A stretch of DNA of 23,667 nt, from assembly GCA_004556545.1 (NCBI GenBank), contig SFGO01000034.1:1-23667 (forward strand), written 5' to 3'. Positions 6,222-15,331 of the stretch are shown one piece after another. This DNA comes from Clostridiales bacterium. GTDB lineage: Bacteria; Bacillota; Clostridia; Christensenellales; Aristaeellaceae. The translations under genes and the position numbers were made by a program. Position 1 is the first letter of the stretch. Every line of letters starts with the position of its first letter. Under the pieces are notes generated by a model. It worked only from the letters and a program-made list of their open reading frames with translations, did no database searches and was not told where the DNA came from.

Positions 6222-8474
6222 TTGATCGCACAGGTCATTGTGGACGTGGTGCACAGCAACGTGGATCGTCCCTTTTCCTATCTGATTCCCGAAGGCATGC
6301 CGGTGGAGCAGGGCAGCCGGGTCAGCGTGCCGCTGGGCAAGCGCCGGGTGGACGGCTTTGTGGTGGCGCTGCTTTCGGACGAGGAGCTGCCCGCCGACGT
6401 TCCGCTGCAAAAGCTGCGGCCCGTGGCGGCGGTGCTGGATGATTATCCCGCCCTGCTGCCGCCGCTTCTGACGCTGGCCCGTCAGCTGGCGGAGGAAAAC
6501 CACTGCCCCCTTTCCGAAACCCTGCGGCTGATGCTGCCCGCCGCCATGCGCACCGGGCGCATCCAGCAGAAAAAAGAGCTCTGCGCCGTTCTCTGTCCCG
6601 GCGTGAACGCGGAGAAAGAAGCGGACGCACTGCGCCGTGCCCCCAAGCGGGCCATGGTGCTGCGGCTTTTGAAGGACGGCCAGCCCCACGGCATCGGTCA
6701 GCTGTCTCAGCTGGTGTCCAATCCCCGGGACGCGCTGAAGGCGCTGGGGGAGCAGGGCTTGGTGACGCTGACCGAGCGGGAGGTCTTCCGCTCGCCGGAT
6801 ACGGAGATCGAACCGGCCCGAACGACCGCGCCGCCCCTGACAGACGACCAGCAGGAAGCGCTGGACAGCATGATTCCCTCGCTGGAAAAAGGCGAGGGCG
6901 CGTTCCTGCTTCACGGCGTGACTGGCAGCGGCAAGACCGAGGTCTATCTGGCCATGGTACAGCGCACGCTGGAAATGGGCAAGGGCGCGATTATTCTGGT
7001 GCCCGAGATCGCTTTGACCCCCCAGATGGTTCGCTGGTTCCACAGCCGCTTCGGGGAGAATACCGCCGTGCTGCACAGCCGCCTGACCGACGGCCAGCGG
7101 TATGACGAATGGCGGCGCATCCGGCTGGGACAGGCCCGGGTGGTGGTGGGCGCGCGCTCCGCCATTTTCGCCCCGGTGGAAAAGCTGGGCCTGATCGTCA
7201 TTGACGAGGAGCACGAGCAGACGTACCTGAGCGACAAGCACCCCCGCTACGACGCGCGCCGGGTAGCCCGCCAGCGCTGCGAAAACGAAGGGGCCGCGCT
7301 GATCTTGTCCAGCGCCACACCCAGCATCCTTTCTTTTGCGATGGCTCGCCGGGGAGATTACACGCTGGTGGAAATGCCCCGCCGGGTGGGCGACCGGCCG
7401 CTGCCGCAGGTGACGGTGGTGGATATGCGCCGGGAGCTGGAAGCGGGCAACCGCTCCATTTTCAGCGCGCTGCTCATCCAGAAGCTAAAGGAATGTCTGG
7501 AAGGCGGCCATCAGGCTATGCTGTTCCTGAACCGCCGGGGCTACAACACTTTCGTCAGCTGCCGAAGCTGCGGCTATGTGGTCAAATGCGAGCAGTGCGA
7601 CCTGAGCATGACCCTGCACCGGGAAAGCCCGGAGGATCCGGGAAAGCTGCGCTGCCACATGTGCGGCGCGGTCAAGGCTCCGCCGACGGTGTGCCCGGAG
7701 TGCGGCAGCAGGTACATCCGCTATTTCGGCAGCGGCACCCAGCGGGTGGAGGAAGAGATGCACAAGCTCTTCCCGACGGTCAGAACCGTCCGCATGGACA
7801 TCGATACCACCCGGGGCCGGGACGCTCACGCCCGCCTGCTGGACGAGTTCGGCAAGGGCCGGGCGCAGGTGCTCATCGGCACGCAGATGATCGCCAAGGG
7901 GCTGGACTTTCCCAGAGTGACGCTGGTAGGCGTGGTGGCGGCGGATATGACGCTGAACCTGCCGGATTACCGCTCGGCGGAGCGGACGTTCCAGCTCATC
8001 ACGCAGGTGGCGGGCCGGGCCGGACGGGCGCAGGAGCCCGGCGAGGTGATCGTGCAGAGCTACAAGCCGGACAACCCCTGCATTCAGGCGGCGGCGAAGC
8101 AGGACTACCGGGCCTTTTTCGAAATGGAGTTTTCCCGGCGGCGGGCGGGGCTGTATCCGCCCTTTACCATGCTGTGCCGCCTGCTGGTGGAAAGTCCCGA
8201 CGAGGCCGAGGCCAGGGATACGTCCGAGCGGCTGTACGATACCCTGCAGACCTATCTTCTGAGCCACCCGGTACAGAAGAAAAAGACGCTGATGATCCGG
8301 GCGGATGAAGCGCCGGTCAAACGCATCCGGGGGCAGTACCGCTACCATGTGCTGCTCAAGCTGTTCGACCAGCCGGAAACCGCGCCGCTGCTGCGGCTGA
8401 TGTCGGAATTGACGGCCACCGGCACGGAACGCTGCCATATTTACGTGGAAATCAACCCCGCTACCATGATGTAG
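6222..8474 (+). CDS. priA: Primosomal protein N' (replication restart helicase PriA)
   Basis: 750 residues starting at TTG 6222; a purine-rich GGGGAAGGGA just upstream and no in-frame ATG nearby support that start. PriA is the 3'-5' superfamily 2 helicase that recognises stalled forks and reloads the replisome. The N-terminal ~200 residues are the fork-binding part. Helicase motifs: Walker A GVTGSGKT (232-239), DEEH box (328-331) followed by the aromatic-rich loop QTYLSDKHPRYDARRVA, SSATPS, and motif VI region QVAGRAGRA. Eight zinc-binding cysteines lie between helicase lobes, as CxxC pairs at C447/C450, C456/C459, C478/C481 and C491/C494. Length and order are normal for the family. It stands next to def-fmt, a very common arrangement in bacteria. 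Confidence 0.97.
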   Translation: MIAQVIVDVVHSNVDRPFSYLIPEGMPVEQGSRVSVPLGKRRVDGFVVALLSDEELPADVPLQKLRPVAAVLDDYPALLPPLLTLARQLAEENHCPLSETLRLMLPAAMRTGRIQQKKELCAVLCPGVNAEKEADALRRAPKRAMVLRLLKDGQPHGIGQLSQLVSNPRDALKALGEQGLVTLTEREVFRSPDTEIEPARTTAPPLTDDQQEALDSMIPSLEKGEGAFLLHGVTGSGKTEVYLAMVQRTLEMGKGAIILVPEIALTPQMVRWFHSRFGENTAVLHSRLTDGQRYDEWRRIRLGQARVVVGARSAIFAPVEKLGLIVIDEEHEQTYLSDKHPRYDARRVARQRCENEGAALILSSATPSILSFAMARRGDYTLVEMPRRVGDRPLPQVTVVDMRRELEAGNRSIFSALLIQKLKECLEGGHQAMLFLNRRGYNTFVSCRSCGYVVKCEQCDLSMTLHRESPEDPGKLRCHMCGAVKAPPTVCPECGSRYIRYFGSGTQRVEEEMHKLFPTVRTVRMDIDTTRGRDAHARLLDEFGKGRAQVLIGTQMIAKGLDFPRVTLVGVVAADMTLNLPDYRSAERTFQLITQVAGRAGRAQEPGEVIVQSYKPDNPCIQAAAKQDYRAFFEMEFSRRRAGLYPPFTMLCRLLVESPDEAEARDTSERLYDTLQTYLLSHPVQKKKTLMIRADEAPVKRIRGQYRYHVLLKLFDQPETAPLLRLMSELTATGTERCHIYVEINPATMM

Positions 8475-8501
8475 CGGACACAGAGTAGGGAGAGATGTTG
8501 G

Positions 8502-9005
8502 ATGGCGCTGAGGAAGATCGTAAAAATCGGGGATAACAAGCTGCGCAAGGTCTGCAAGCCGGTGGAAAAATTTGACCGGCGGCTGAAAATTCTGCTGGAG
8601 GATATGGCGGATACCATGTACGACGCCAACGGCGTGGGTCTGGCCGCGCCCCAGGTGGGCATTCTGCGCCGGGCCGTGGTCATCGATGTGGGCGAGGGGC
8701 TGGTGGAGCTGGTGAACCCGGTCATCGTGGAGTCGGACGGCCAGCAGAGCGGCCCCGAGGGCTGCCTGAGCATCCCTGGCCGCAGCGGCGTTGTCACCCG
8801 GCCCAACCATGTGAAGGTGCAGGCTCAGGACGCGGACGGCAACGCCATCGAGCTGGAAGCCGAGGAGTTCTTTGCCCGGGCCGTGTGCCATGAGCTGGAT
8901 CATCTGGACGGCGTTCTCTATGTGGACAAGATGGACCGCGAGATCCTGGAGGGCGACGAGGAATACGAGCCCGTGGACGGAAGCGAAGAGGAGGACGGGG
9001 AATGA
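8502..9005 (+). CDS. def: Peptide deformylase
   Basis: 167 residues. This metalloenzyme removes the formyl group from the N-terminal Met of new proteins. All three motifs are present: GVGLAAPQ (44-51), EGCLS (86-90, metal ligand C88) and HELDH (130-134, ligands H130 and H134, catalytic E131). An AGGGAGAG site precedes the ATG. The last ~20 residues are a very acidic tail (EGDEEYEPVDGSEEEDGE) beyond the core fold; such tails occur in some deformylases and may be flexible. The stop overlaps the start of fmt by 4 bp, so the formylating and deformylating enzymes are translationally coupled. Confidence 0.97.
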   Translation: MALRKIVKIGDNKLRKVCKPVEKFDRRLKILLEDMADTMYDANGVGLAAPQVGILRRAVVIDVGEGLVELVNPVIVESDGQQSGPEGCLSIPGRSGVVTRPNHVKVQAQDADGNAIELEAEEFFARAVCHELDHLDGVLYVDKMDREILEGDEEYEPVDGSEEEDGE

Positions 9006-9937
9006 GAGTTGTTTTTATGGGAACGCCGGAGTTTTCCGTCCCTATTCTGCGGGCGCTGGTGGAAAACGGCTATGAAGTGGCCGGCGTTTTTACCCAGCCG
9101 GACAAGCCCAAGGGCCGGGGCGGCAAGGTGCAGATGACCCCGGTGAAGGAATATGCCCTTTCGCAGCAGATTCCCGTATTTCAGCCTTTGAAGATCCGCA
9201 AGGACGGGCTGGACGATCTGAAGAGCCTTGCGCCCGACCTGTGCGTCACCGCCGCCTTCGGGCAGATTCTTTCGCAGGAAGTGCTGGACGTGCCCAAGAT
9301 CGGCACGGTGAACGTGCACACCTCGCTGCTGCCCCGGCACCGGGGCGCGGCTCCCGTGCAGTGGACGGTATGGCAGGGCGAGACCGTCACCGGCGTGACC
9401 ACCATGTTCACCGACGCGGGCATCGATACCGGCGATATTCTGCTGCAGAGGGAAACGCCCATCGGCCCGGAAGAGACCGCCGGAGAGCTGACCGAACGCC
9501 TGTCCCATCTGGGGGGCGAGCTGCTGATCGAGACCCTGCGCCGCATCGAGGCGGGCGACTGCCCCCGGCAGAAGCAGGACGAAAGCCGCATGACCTACGA
9601 CCCCAAGATCACCAAGGAAATGGGCGAGATGGACTTTACGGAGACCACGGCCCAGTGTGTGAACCGGGTGCGGGCCATGAGCCCGTGGCCCTGCGGCTAT
9701 GTGACCACCGAGAATGGCGCGCTGAAAATCTGGAAGGCCCGCGCCGCTCAGGGCAGCGGACAGCCCGGCACGGTGCTGTGCGCCGACCGGAAAAAGGGCC
9801 TGATCGTGGCCACCGGCGACGGGGCGGTTGAACTGTGCGAAATTCAGGCTCCCGGCGCAAAACGGATGGAAGCCAAAGCCTATCTGCTGGGCCATGCCAT
9901 TCCCGAAGGACAGAAATTGAGTGAGGCAAAGCTATGA
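9002..9937 (+). CDS. fmt: Methionyl-tRNA formyltransferase
   Basis: 311 residues, the usual length. It transfers a formyl group from 10-formyl-THF to Met-tRNA(fMet) so that initiation can begin. The N-terminal Rossmann domain shows MRVVFMGTPEF and the active-site stretch NVHTSLLPRHRGAAP with N104 and H106; D142 in GIDTGDI completes the catalytic N-H-D set. The C-terminal ~100 residues form the small tRNA-binding barrel (NRVRAMSPWPCGYV, then GTVLCADRKKGLIVATGDGA). It overlaps def by 4 bp at its start and rsmB by 4 bp at its end (ATGA in both cases). Confidence 0.97.
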   Translation: MRVVFMGTPEFSVPILRALVENGYEVAGVFTQPDKPKGRGGKVQMTPVKEYALSQQIPVFQPLKIRKDGLDDLKSLAPDLCVTAAFGQILSQEVLDVPKIGTVNVHTSLLPRHRGAAPVQWTVWQGETVTGVTTMFTDAGIDTGDILLQRETPIGPEETAGELTERLSHLGGELLIETLRRIEAGDCPRQKQDESRMTYDPKITKEMGEMDFTETTAQCVNRVRAMSPWPCGYVTTENGALKIWKARAAQGSGQPGTVLCADRKKGLIVATGDGAVELCEIQAPGAKRMEAKAYLLGHAIPEGQKLSEAKL

Positions 9938-11640
9938 ACGAACAGAAACGCCCTGCGCCCGCCGCAGGGGAAAAACGGGACGAACGCCGTCCTTCCGGCG
10001 GGCAGAACGGCCAAGGCCGCTCCTATGCCGGAAAATCCGCTGACCGCCGGACAGACCGTCCGCAGGGCGGTTCCTTCCGAAAGGACGAGAAGCGCCCCTA
10101 TGACGGCAAGACTGCCTCCGGCCCCCGGAAGTTTGACCGGGACGGTCAGCACCGCTCCCAGCCGTCCGGGAACCGCTCTTTTGACAAAAAGACCGACCGG
10201 CCTTCTTCCGGCAGGCCCGCTTCCGGCAAGCCTTCTTTTGGCAAACCTTCTTATGGAAAGTCTTCTTACGGCAAGCCCTCCGGCCCCCGGAAGCCTGCCG
10301 CGCCTGCACAGCCCGGTGCCCGCAAGCTGGCGCTGAAGGTGCTTTTGGACGTGCATGAAAACGGCGCCTACGCCGCGCTGAGCCTGAACAAAAATCTGCC
10401 CCGGGACTTGAAGCCCGAGGAGCGCCGCCTGACCACTCAACTGGTGTACGGCACGCTGGAAAACGAAGTGAAGATCGATCATGCTTTGAACCAGCTGACC
10501 GAGTATCCCGCCCGGGACGCTGTTACCCGCGACGCGCTGCGGCTGGGCGTTTTCCAGATCTTGTTTTTGGAGCGGGTACCGGACAGCGCCGCCGTGGACG
10601 AATCCGTCAAGCTGGTCAAGCAGATGGGCGCGGAAGCCTCTGCGGGCTTTGTGAATGCGGTGCTGCGCAATCTGATCCGCCAGAAGGACGAGCTCTCTTG
10701 GCCGGATGCGGCAAAAGACCCGGAGGAATGGCTTCATGTGGAAAGCTCCGCGCCCCTGTGGCTGGTGAAAAAGCTCATCGAGGCCTACGGCTTCGAAACG
10801 GCGAAGCAGATGCTGACCTACCGGGAAGCCAGCCATCCCACCACCGTCCGGCCCAATCTGCTCAAGCTGGACGACCATGGTTTTGAAGACCTGCTCCGTA
10901 AAAAAAATCTGTCCTTCCGGGCAGGCGTGGCTCCCCATGCCTATCTGCTGGAGGGCGTGACCGAGCCGGGCTTTGACCCGGATTATCAGGCGGGCCTTTA
11001 TTCCATTCAGGGCCAGAGCAGCATGCTGGCCGCCGAAGCGGTGCAGGCCCGGCCCGGCATGAAAATTCTGGACGCCTGCGCGGCTCCCGGCGGCAAATCC
11101 GCTTATCTGTGCGAGACCATGCAGCTGACGGGCCGGGTCTATGCGTGGGAGCTGCACGAAAAGCGGGCTCTCCTGCTGGACGGCGTTCGCCGCCGTCTGG
11201 GACTGGACAATCTGCGCACCGCCGTGAAGGATGCCTGCGAGTACCGGCCCGATATGGAAAAAACGCTGGACGCGGTGCTGCTGGATGCGCCCTGCTCCGG
11301 CACGGGCGTTCTCAGTCAGAAGCCGGATATCAAGCTGCGCCTGAAGGAAAGCGACCTGCCCGCCATTGTAGAGACCCAGAAGAAGCTGCTGAATACGGTG
11401 TGCCGGTACGTCCGGCCCGGCGGTCTGCTGGTGTACTCCACCTGCTCTGTGCTGCCGGAGGAAAACAAGGCGCAGATCGAGGGCTTCCTGAAGGAGCATC
11501 CTGAATACACGACCGAACCCATGCCGCTGACCTTCCCGGCAGAGCTGCGCCTGCAGCAGGACGGGCTGGGCCTGCAGTTGCTGGGCTTCCGGGATCAGGT
11601 GGAGGGCTTCTACATCGTGCGCCTGCGGAGGAACTACTGA
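9934..11640 (+). CDS. rsmB: 16S rRNA (cytosine(967)-C(5))-methyltransferase RsmB with long disordered N-terminal extension
   Basis: 568 residues against ~430-450 for the usual family. Residues ~128-260 are the NusB-like RNA-binding domain (ARKLALKVLLDVHENGAYA). The catalytic domain has the SAM motif ILDACAAPGGKSAYLCE (378-394), DAPCSGTG (451-458, C454) and STCS (502-505, C504), the two cysteines of m5C enzymes. It methylates 16S rRNA C967 in E. coli numbering. The first ~128 residues are an added low-complexity region rich in K, R, G, S, P and D with short tandem units of the form GKPS(F/Y) at ~97-117. This frame is continuous with the coupled start (ATGA overlap with fmt), so the extension is probably translated. 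A later start has no good ribosome site that I can see. Confidence 0.93.
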   Translation: MNEQKRPAPAAGEKRDERRPSGGQNGQGRSYAGKSADRRTDRPQGGSFRKDEKRPYDGKTASGPRKFDRDGQHRSQPSGNRSFDKKTDRPSSGRPASGKPSFGKPSYGKSSYGKPSGPRKPAAPAQPGARKLALKVLLDVHENGAYAALSLNKNLPRDLKPEERRLTTQLVYGTLENEVKIDHALNQLTEYPARDAVTRDALRLGVFQILFLERVPDSAAVDESVKLVKQMGAEASAGFVNAVLRNLIRQKDELSWPDAAKDPEEWLHVESSAPLWLVKKLIEAYGFETAKQMLTYREASHPTTVRPNLLKLDDHGFEDLLRKKNLSFRAGVAPHAYLLEGVTEPGFDPDYQAGLYSIQGQSSMLAAEAVQARPGMKILDACAAPGGKSAYLCETMQLTGRVYAWELHEKRALLLDGVRRRLGLDNLRTAVKDACEYRPDMEKTLDAVLLDAPCSGTGVLSQKPDIKLRLKESDLPAIVETQKKLLNTVCRYVRPGGLLVYSTCSVLPEENKAQIEGFLKEHPEYTTEPMPLTFPAELRLQQDGLGLQLLGFRDQVEGFYIVRLRRNY

Positions 11641-12689
11641 TGCCGGAAAAACGGATCCTGCTGGATATGACCCCCAAGGAGCTGGGGGCCTACTTCAAAG
11701 AGCTGGGTCAGCCCGCTTTCCGGGCCGGTCAGGTGTACAGCTGGCTGACCCGGGGCGTTCCCTTTTCGGAAATGAGCAATCTGCCGAAAACCCTGCGGGA
11801 GCAGCTGATGGAAACCTGCGACGACCTGCCCATGGAGCTGTACGGCGTGTTTCCCTCCCAAAAGGATGATACGGTCAAGTTTCTGTTCCGCTGCCGGGAC
11901 GATAACCTGATCGAGGGCGTGCTGATGCACTACCATTACGGCTACTCCCTGTGCATCTCCACACAGGTGGGCTGCAAAATGGGCTGCGCCTTCTGCGCCA
12001 GCACCCTGAACGGCTGCGTCCGGAGCCTTTCCAGCGGGGAAATGCTCTCGGAAGTGCTGCTGGCCAACCGTTATCTGGGCGAAAAGGGCCGGGTGGGGCA
12101 CATTGTTCTCATGGGCAGCGGCGAGCCGCTGGATAATTACGACAACACCGTCCGCTTTCTGCGGGCGGTCAACGAGGAAAAAGGGCTGAATGTAAGCCTG
12201 CGCAACGTATCCGTCAGCACCTGCGGTCTGGCGGATCAGATCCGCCGACTGGCGGAGGAAAATCTGGGCATTACGCTGAGCCTGTCCCTGCACGCCCCCA
12301 ACGACGAGATCCGGCGGCAGATCATGCCCATCGCCCGGCGCTGGCCTTTGGGCGAGGTCATGGCCGCAGTGCGGGAATATGTGAAGAAAACGGGCCGGCG
12401 GGTGGTGTTTGAGTACGCGCTCATCGACCAGCTCAACAGCCGCCCGGAGCATGCCGTCGAACTGGCGGCGCTGCTTCGGGATCTGCAGTGCCATGTGAAT
12501 CTGATCCCCCTCAACCATGTGGACGAGCGGGCGCTGCGCCCCGCGTCGCCGGAGGCGGTGCAGCGCTTCCTGCACACGCTGGAAAGCCGTCATATCTCCG
12601 CCACCGTGCGCCGGGAAATGGGCTCGGATATCGGCGGAGCCTGCGGTCAGCTGCGGCGGCGGGAACTGGAAGGAAAATCAAAGGAGTAA
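11640..12689 (+). CDS. rlmN: Dual-specificity 23S rRNA/tRNA (adenine-C2)-methyltransferase RlmN (radical SAM)
   Basis: 349 residues. It methylates A2503 of 23S rRNA and A37 of some tRNAs. The radical-SAM cluster motif CxxxCxxC is C112-C116-C119 (GCKMGCAFCAST). The C-terminal cysteine that carries the methyl group is C335 in GGACGQLR. Other family marks are MGSGEPLDNYDN, SLSLHAPND and IPLNHV. The ATG shares one base with the stop of rsmB (TGATG), a coupled start. The TAA at 12687-12689 overlaps the ribosome site AAGGAG of the next gene. Cfr-type resistance enzymes are relatives, but the chromosomal context next to rsmB and prpC points to housekeeping RlmN. Confidence 0.96.
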   Translation: MPEKRILLDMTPKELGAYFKELGQPAFRAGQVYSWLTRGVPFSEMSNLPKTLREQLMETCDDLPMELYGVFPSQKDDTVKFLFRCRDDNLIEGVLMHYHYGYSLCISTQVGCKMGCAFCASTLNGCVRSLSSGEMLSEVLLANRYLGEKGRVGHIVLMGSGEPLDNYDNTVRFLRAVNEEKGLNVSLRNVSVSTCGLADQIRRLAEENLGITLSLSLHAPNDEIRRQIMPIARRWPLGEVMAAVREYVKKTGRRVVFEYALIDQLNSRPEHAVELAALLRDLQCHVNLIPLNHVDERALRPASPEAVQRFLHTLESRHISATVRREMGSDIGGACGQLRRRELEGKSKE

Positions 12690-12696
12690 TACCATC

Positions 12697-13407
12697 ATGC
12701 GGGTTTGCCACAGGACACATCAGGGTTTGGTACGGGCCAGCAATCAGGACAGTCTGCTGGTGGAAGGGCGCTTGTACGGCGTCGCCGACGGCATGGGCGG
12801 CCACAAGGGCGGGGAGACCGCCAGCCGGGTGGCCGTGCAGGTGGTCAAGAACGCCCTCAGCCGCAAGCGCCCGGAGGAGGACGCGCTGCGCATGGGGCTG
12901 GAAGCCGCCAACCGCCGCATCTACGGCATGGCGGGCAGCGACGAAAACCTGACCGGCATGGGCACCACCATGACCCTTCTGTGGGAGGGAGAGCAGCGCA
13001 TCCTGATCGGCCACGTGGGCGACAGCCGCGCCTATCGTCTCCGGGACGGCAAACTCAGCCAGATCACGCAGGATCACAGCGTGGTAGGGGAGCTTCTGCG
13101 CAATCAGGTCATCACGCCGGAAATGGCGAAGAAGCATCCCTACCGCAACATCATCACCCGTGCCGTGGGCATCGACCCGGTGGTGGAGGTGGATGTGCTT
13201 TCCGAGGACAAGCAGCTGGACGACCTGTGGCTGGTCTGTTCCGACGGCCTGTACAACATGGTGGACGACAAGGACATCGAGGAAATTCTCAATACGCTCC
13301 ATGAGGAAAAGGCCGCGGACAGGCTTCTGGAGTTGGCGCTGGAAAACGGTGGCACCGACAACGTCTCCTTTGTGCTGGGACGGGTGATGGAGGTGCAGGG
13401 CGAATGA
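12697..13407 (+). CDS. prpC: PP2C-family serine/threonine protein phosphatase (PrpC/Stp)
   Basis: 236 residues from ATG 12697, chosen because AAGGAG (12681-12686) lies 10 nt upstream and the first residues MRVCHRTHQGLVRASNQD fit the family; the longer frame from 12517 runs through rlmN and is not real. The metal-binding aspartates are seen at D18 (SNQDS), D31 (VADGMGG), D183 (CSDGL) and D221 (GTDNVS), with GHVGDSRAY (105-113) between. It is a manganese-dependent phosphatase that reverses phosphorylation by the kinase encoded next, whose start overlaps its stop by 4 bp (ATGA). The pair is the standard Firmicute module that senses muropeptides or lipid II and controls growth and dormancy. Confidence 0.96.
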   Translation: MRVCHRTHQGLVRASNQDSLLVEGRLYGVADGMGGHKGGETASRVAVQVVKNALSRKRPEEDALRMGLEAANRRIYGMAGSDENLTGMGTTMTLLWEGEQRILIGHVGDSRAYRLRDGKLSQITQDHSVVGELLRNQVITPEMAKKHPYRNIITRAVGIDPVVEVDVLSEDKQLDDLWLVCSDGLYNMVDDKDIEEILNTLHEEKAADRLLELALENGGTDNVSFVLGRVMEVQGE

Positions 13408-15317
13408 TGAAAGGAATGATCTTCGCCGAGCGCTACCAGCTGGAGGACTTTATCGGTCAGGGCGGCATGTCGCTGGTATACCGGGCGGTGGATATCCGCA
13501 CCGGGCACAGCGTGGCGGTGAAAATTCTCAAAAGCGAATACAATTCCGACAAGGAATTTCTGGAGCGCTTTCAGCGGGAGGCGCAGGCCGCCAGCCTGAT
13601 GAGCCATCATAATATCGTCAATCTGCTGGACGTGGGCGTGGAGGGCGAATACCGCTATCTGGTGCTGGAATACGTCAGCGGCAGCACCCTCAAGGACGTG
13701 ATCCGTCAGAAGGGACGGCTGAGCACGCAGACCGCCATTCAGATCACCGTGCGGATTCTGAGCGCCTTGCAGCACGCCCATGACAACGGCATTATCCATC
13801 GGGACATCAAGCCCCAGAACGTGCTGATCCATTCCGACGGCCACGTAAAGGTGGCGGACTTCGGCATTGCCCGCATGACCAACGCTTTCACCATCTCTAA
13901 GGGAGATACCGTGGTGGGCTCGGTGCATTATTCCTCGCCGGAGCAGGCCATGGGCGGCGTAGTGGAGGCCACCAGCGATATTTACTCCACCGGCGTGGTC
14001 ATGTACGAAATGCTGACCGGCCGGGTGCCCTTTGTGGGCGATACGCCCGTTTCCGTGGCCATGCAGCACATCAACGACGCGCCGCCGCCCATTACCGACT
14101 ACGCGCCGGAGACCCCTCCCGCCGTGGTGGCGGTGGTGATGAAGGCGCTGGCCAAAAATCCCAAGGATCGCTTTCAGAGCGCCCGGGAAATGGCGGATGC
14201 GCTTTTGCAGGCCAAGGACGGCCGACTGGATCCAGAAACGATTCAGCCGGGCTTTTCCCGGCTTCCGGCCGGAGCCGTGACCCCGACCCGGCAGCAGCCG
14301 GTGCAGCCGCCCAAGCGGCCTGCCGAAAATAAGCCCTACCGGCCCGGCCCGGTCTCGCAGACCACCGGCCGGATGAAACGGCGGCGCTACTCCCGCAGAA
14401 GCATTCTGCTGACCGCCGGGGCGACCGTTGTGGTGCTGGCAGTGCTGACTTTCGGCATTCTGGCCATTTTTCATCGGGTGACCAACCGGGTCATCGCGCC
14501 GGACGTGGAGGGCTACACCGCGGAGGAAGCCATGGCGATGGCCAAACGGGCGGGATTGGGCTGGCAGCAGACCGAGCAGAATCATGATACCATTCCCGCC
14601 GGGGTGGTGATCTCTCAGCTGCCCGAGCCGGATACGGAAATGAGCCGGGGCGACAGCCTGCTGGCTACCGTCAGCCTTGGCCCCAGTCAGGATACCGTGC
14701 CCAACTGCGTGGGGCAGCTGTATGACAATCTTTCCAAGGATCTGCGGAAGCAGGGCTTCAGCATTGTGGTCATCCGTTCGGTCTCTACGGAGCCGCTGGG
14801 CACCATTCTGCAGCAGAACCCCAAGGGCGGCGAGGCCTTTACCCCCGGGCAGGAGCTGGAACTGACCATTTCCGGCGGCAGTACGCTGGTGCCGGACGTG
14901 ACTGCCCGCACCGAGGAAGAAGCGGCCAAGCTCCTTCGGGAAAACCAGCTTTCTGTCGGCGAGACCGTCTATGTGGAAGTGCTGGATGAAAGCCAGATCG
15001 GCATGGTCATGGCTCAGAACCCCGTTTCGGGCACGCTGGCCGTGCTGGATGCGCCCGTCGTATTGACCGTCGCCACGAAGAGCAAGGGCTATAAGGGCGA
15101 AATCAGCTTTACCATGGAAAAGGCCGATCAGGATCGAACCATCCGGGTAACGCTTTTGGAAAACGGGCAGGAAGTGGAGCAGTACTCCGCCGTTTATCCC
15201 GCCGGGCAGAGCGGAAACGTCATCACGCCCCTCAGCTCCGCCTACGGCGGAAGCGCGTCCTGCCGGGTATATGTGGACGGAAAGCTCTATCTGGAGCAGC
15301 CCGTCGCCATGGAATAG
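13404..15317 (+). CDS. prkC: Membrane serine/threonine protein kinase with three PASTA domains (PrkC/PknB/StkP type)
   Basis: 637 residues. Kinase domain ~10-270: glycine loop IGQGGMSLVY (17-26), Lys40 in VAVKIL, catalytic HRDIKPQN (132-139, D134), DFG at 152-154, and GSVHYSSPEQ (172-181). A proline-rich juxtamembrane part leads to a basic KRRRYSRR stretch and one membrane helix (~334-356). Outside are three PASTA repeats (~363-427, ~429-491, ~494-557), which bind peptidoglycan fragments or lipid II in known relatives. The last ~75 residues (565-637) form a further beta-rich module of unknown role. Start: two adjacent ATG codons; the first overlaps the TGA of prpC. Cytoplasmic kinase and outer sensor thus link wall state to the translation genes around it. 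Confidence 0.96.
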   Translation: MMKGMIFAERYQLEDFIGQGGMSLVYRAVDIRTGHSVAVKILKSEYNSDKEFLERFQREAQAASLMSHHNIVNLLDVGVEGEYRYLVLEYVSGSTLKDVIRQKGRLSTQTAIQITVRILSALQHAHDNGIIHRDIKPQNVLIHSDGHVKVADFGIARMTNAFTISKGDTVVGSVHYSSPEQAMGGVVEATSDIYSTGVVMYEMLTGRVPFVGDTPVSVAMQHINDAPPPITDYAPETPPAVVAVVMKALAKNPKDRFQSAREMADALLQAKDGRLDPETIQPGFSRLPAGAVTPTRQQPVQPPKRPAENKPYRPGPVSQTTGRMKRRRYSRRSILLTAGATVVVLAVLTFGILAIFHRVTNRVIAPDVEGYTAEEAMAMAKRAGLGWQQTEQNHDTIPAGVVISQLPEPDTEMSRGDSLLATVSLGPSQDTVPNCVGQLYDNLSKDLRKQGFSIVVIRSVSTEPLGTILQQNPKGGEAFTPGQELELTISGGSTLVPDVTARTEEEAAKLLRENQLSVGETVYVEVLDESQIGMVMAQNPVSGTLAVLDAPVVLTVATKSKGYKGEISFTMEKADQDRTIRVTLLENGQEVEQYSAVYPAGQSGNVITPLSSAYGGSASCRVYVDGKLYLEQPVAME

Positions 15318-15331
15318 GAGGAAACAGCTTG

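Noticed and set aside
4452..7241. 929-residue minus-strand open frame opposite dac and priA
   Set aside because: Rich in His, Gln, Gly and Arg with no domain; it is the antisense of two clear genes in GC-rich DNA, where reverse frames stay open by codon bias.
9880..11499. 539-residue minus-strand open frame opposite rsmB
   Set aside because: Same antisense effect; composition is unnatural and the sense strand encodes complete RsmB motifs.
11640..12689. Cfr-type antibiotic resistance methyltransferase
   Set aside because: Housekeeping context between rsmB and prpC and the general RlmN motifs; no sign of transfer.
12517..12696. N-terminal extension of the PP2C phosphatase
   Set aside because: The extra 60 residues overlap the end of rlmN in another frame, while a good ribosome site stands before ATG 12697.
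13140..14585. 481-residue minus-strand open frame opposite prpC/prkC
   Set aside because: Covers intact phosphatase and kinase motifs on the plus strand; no ribosome site or domain of its own.
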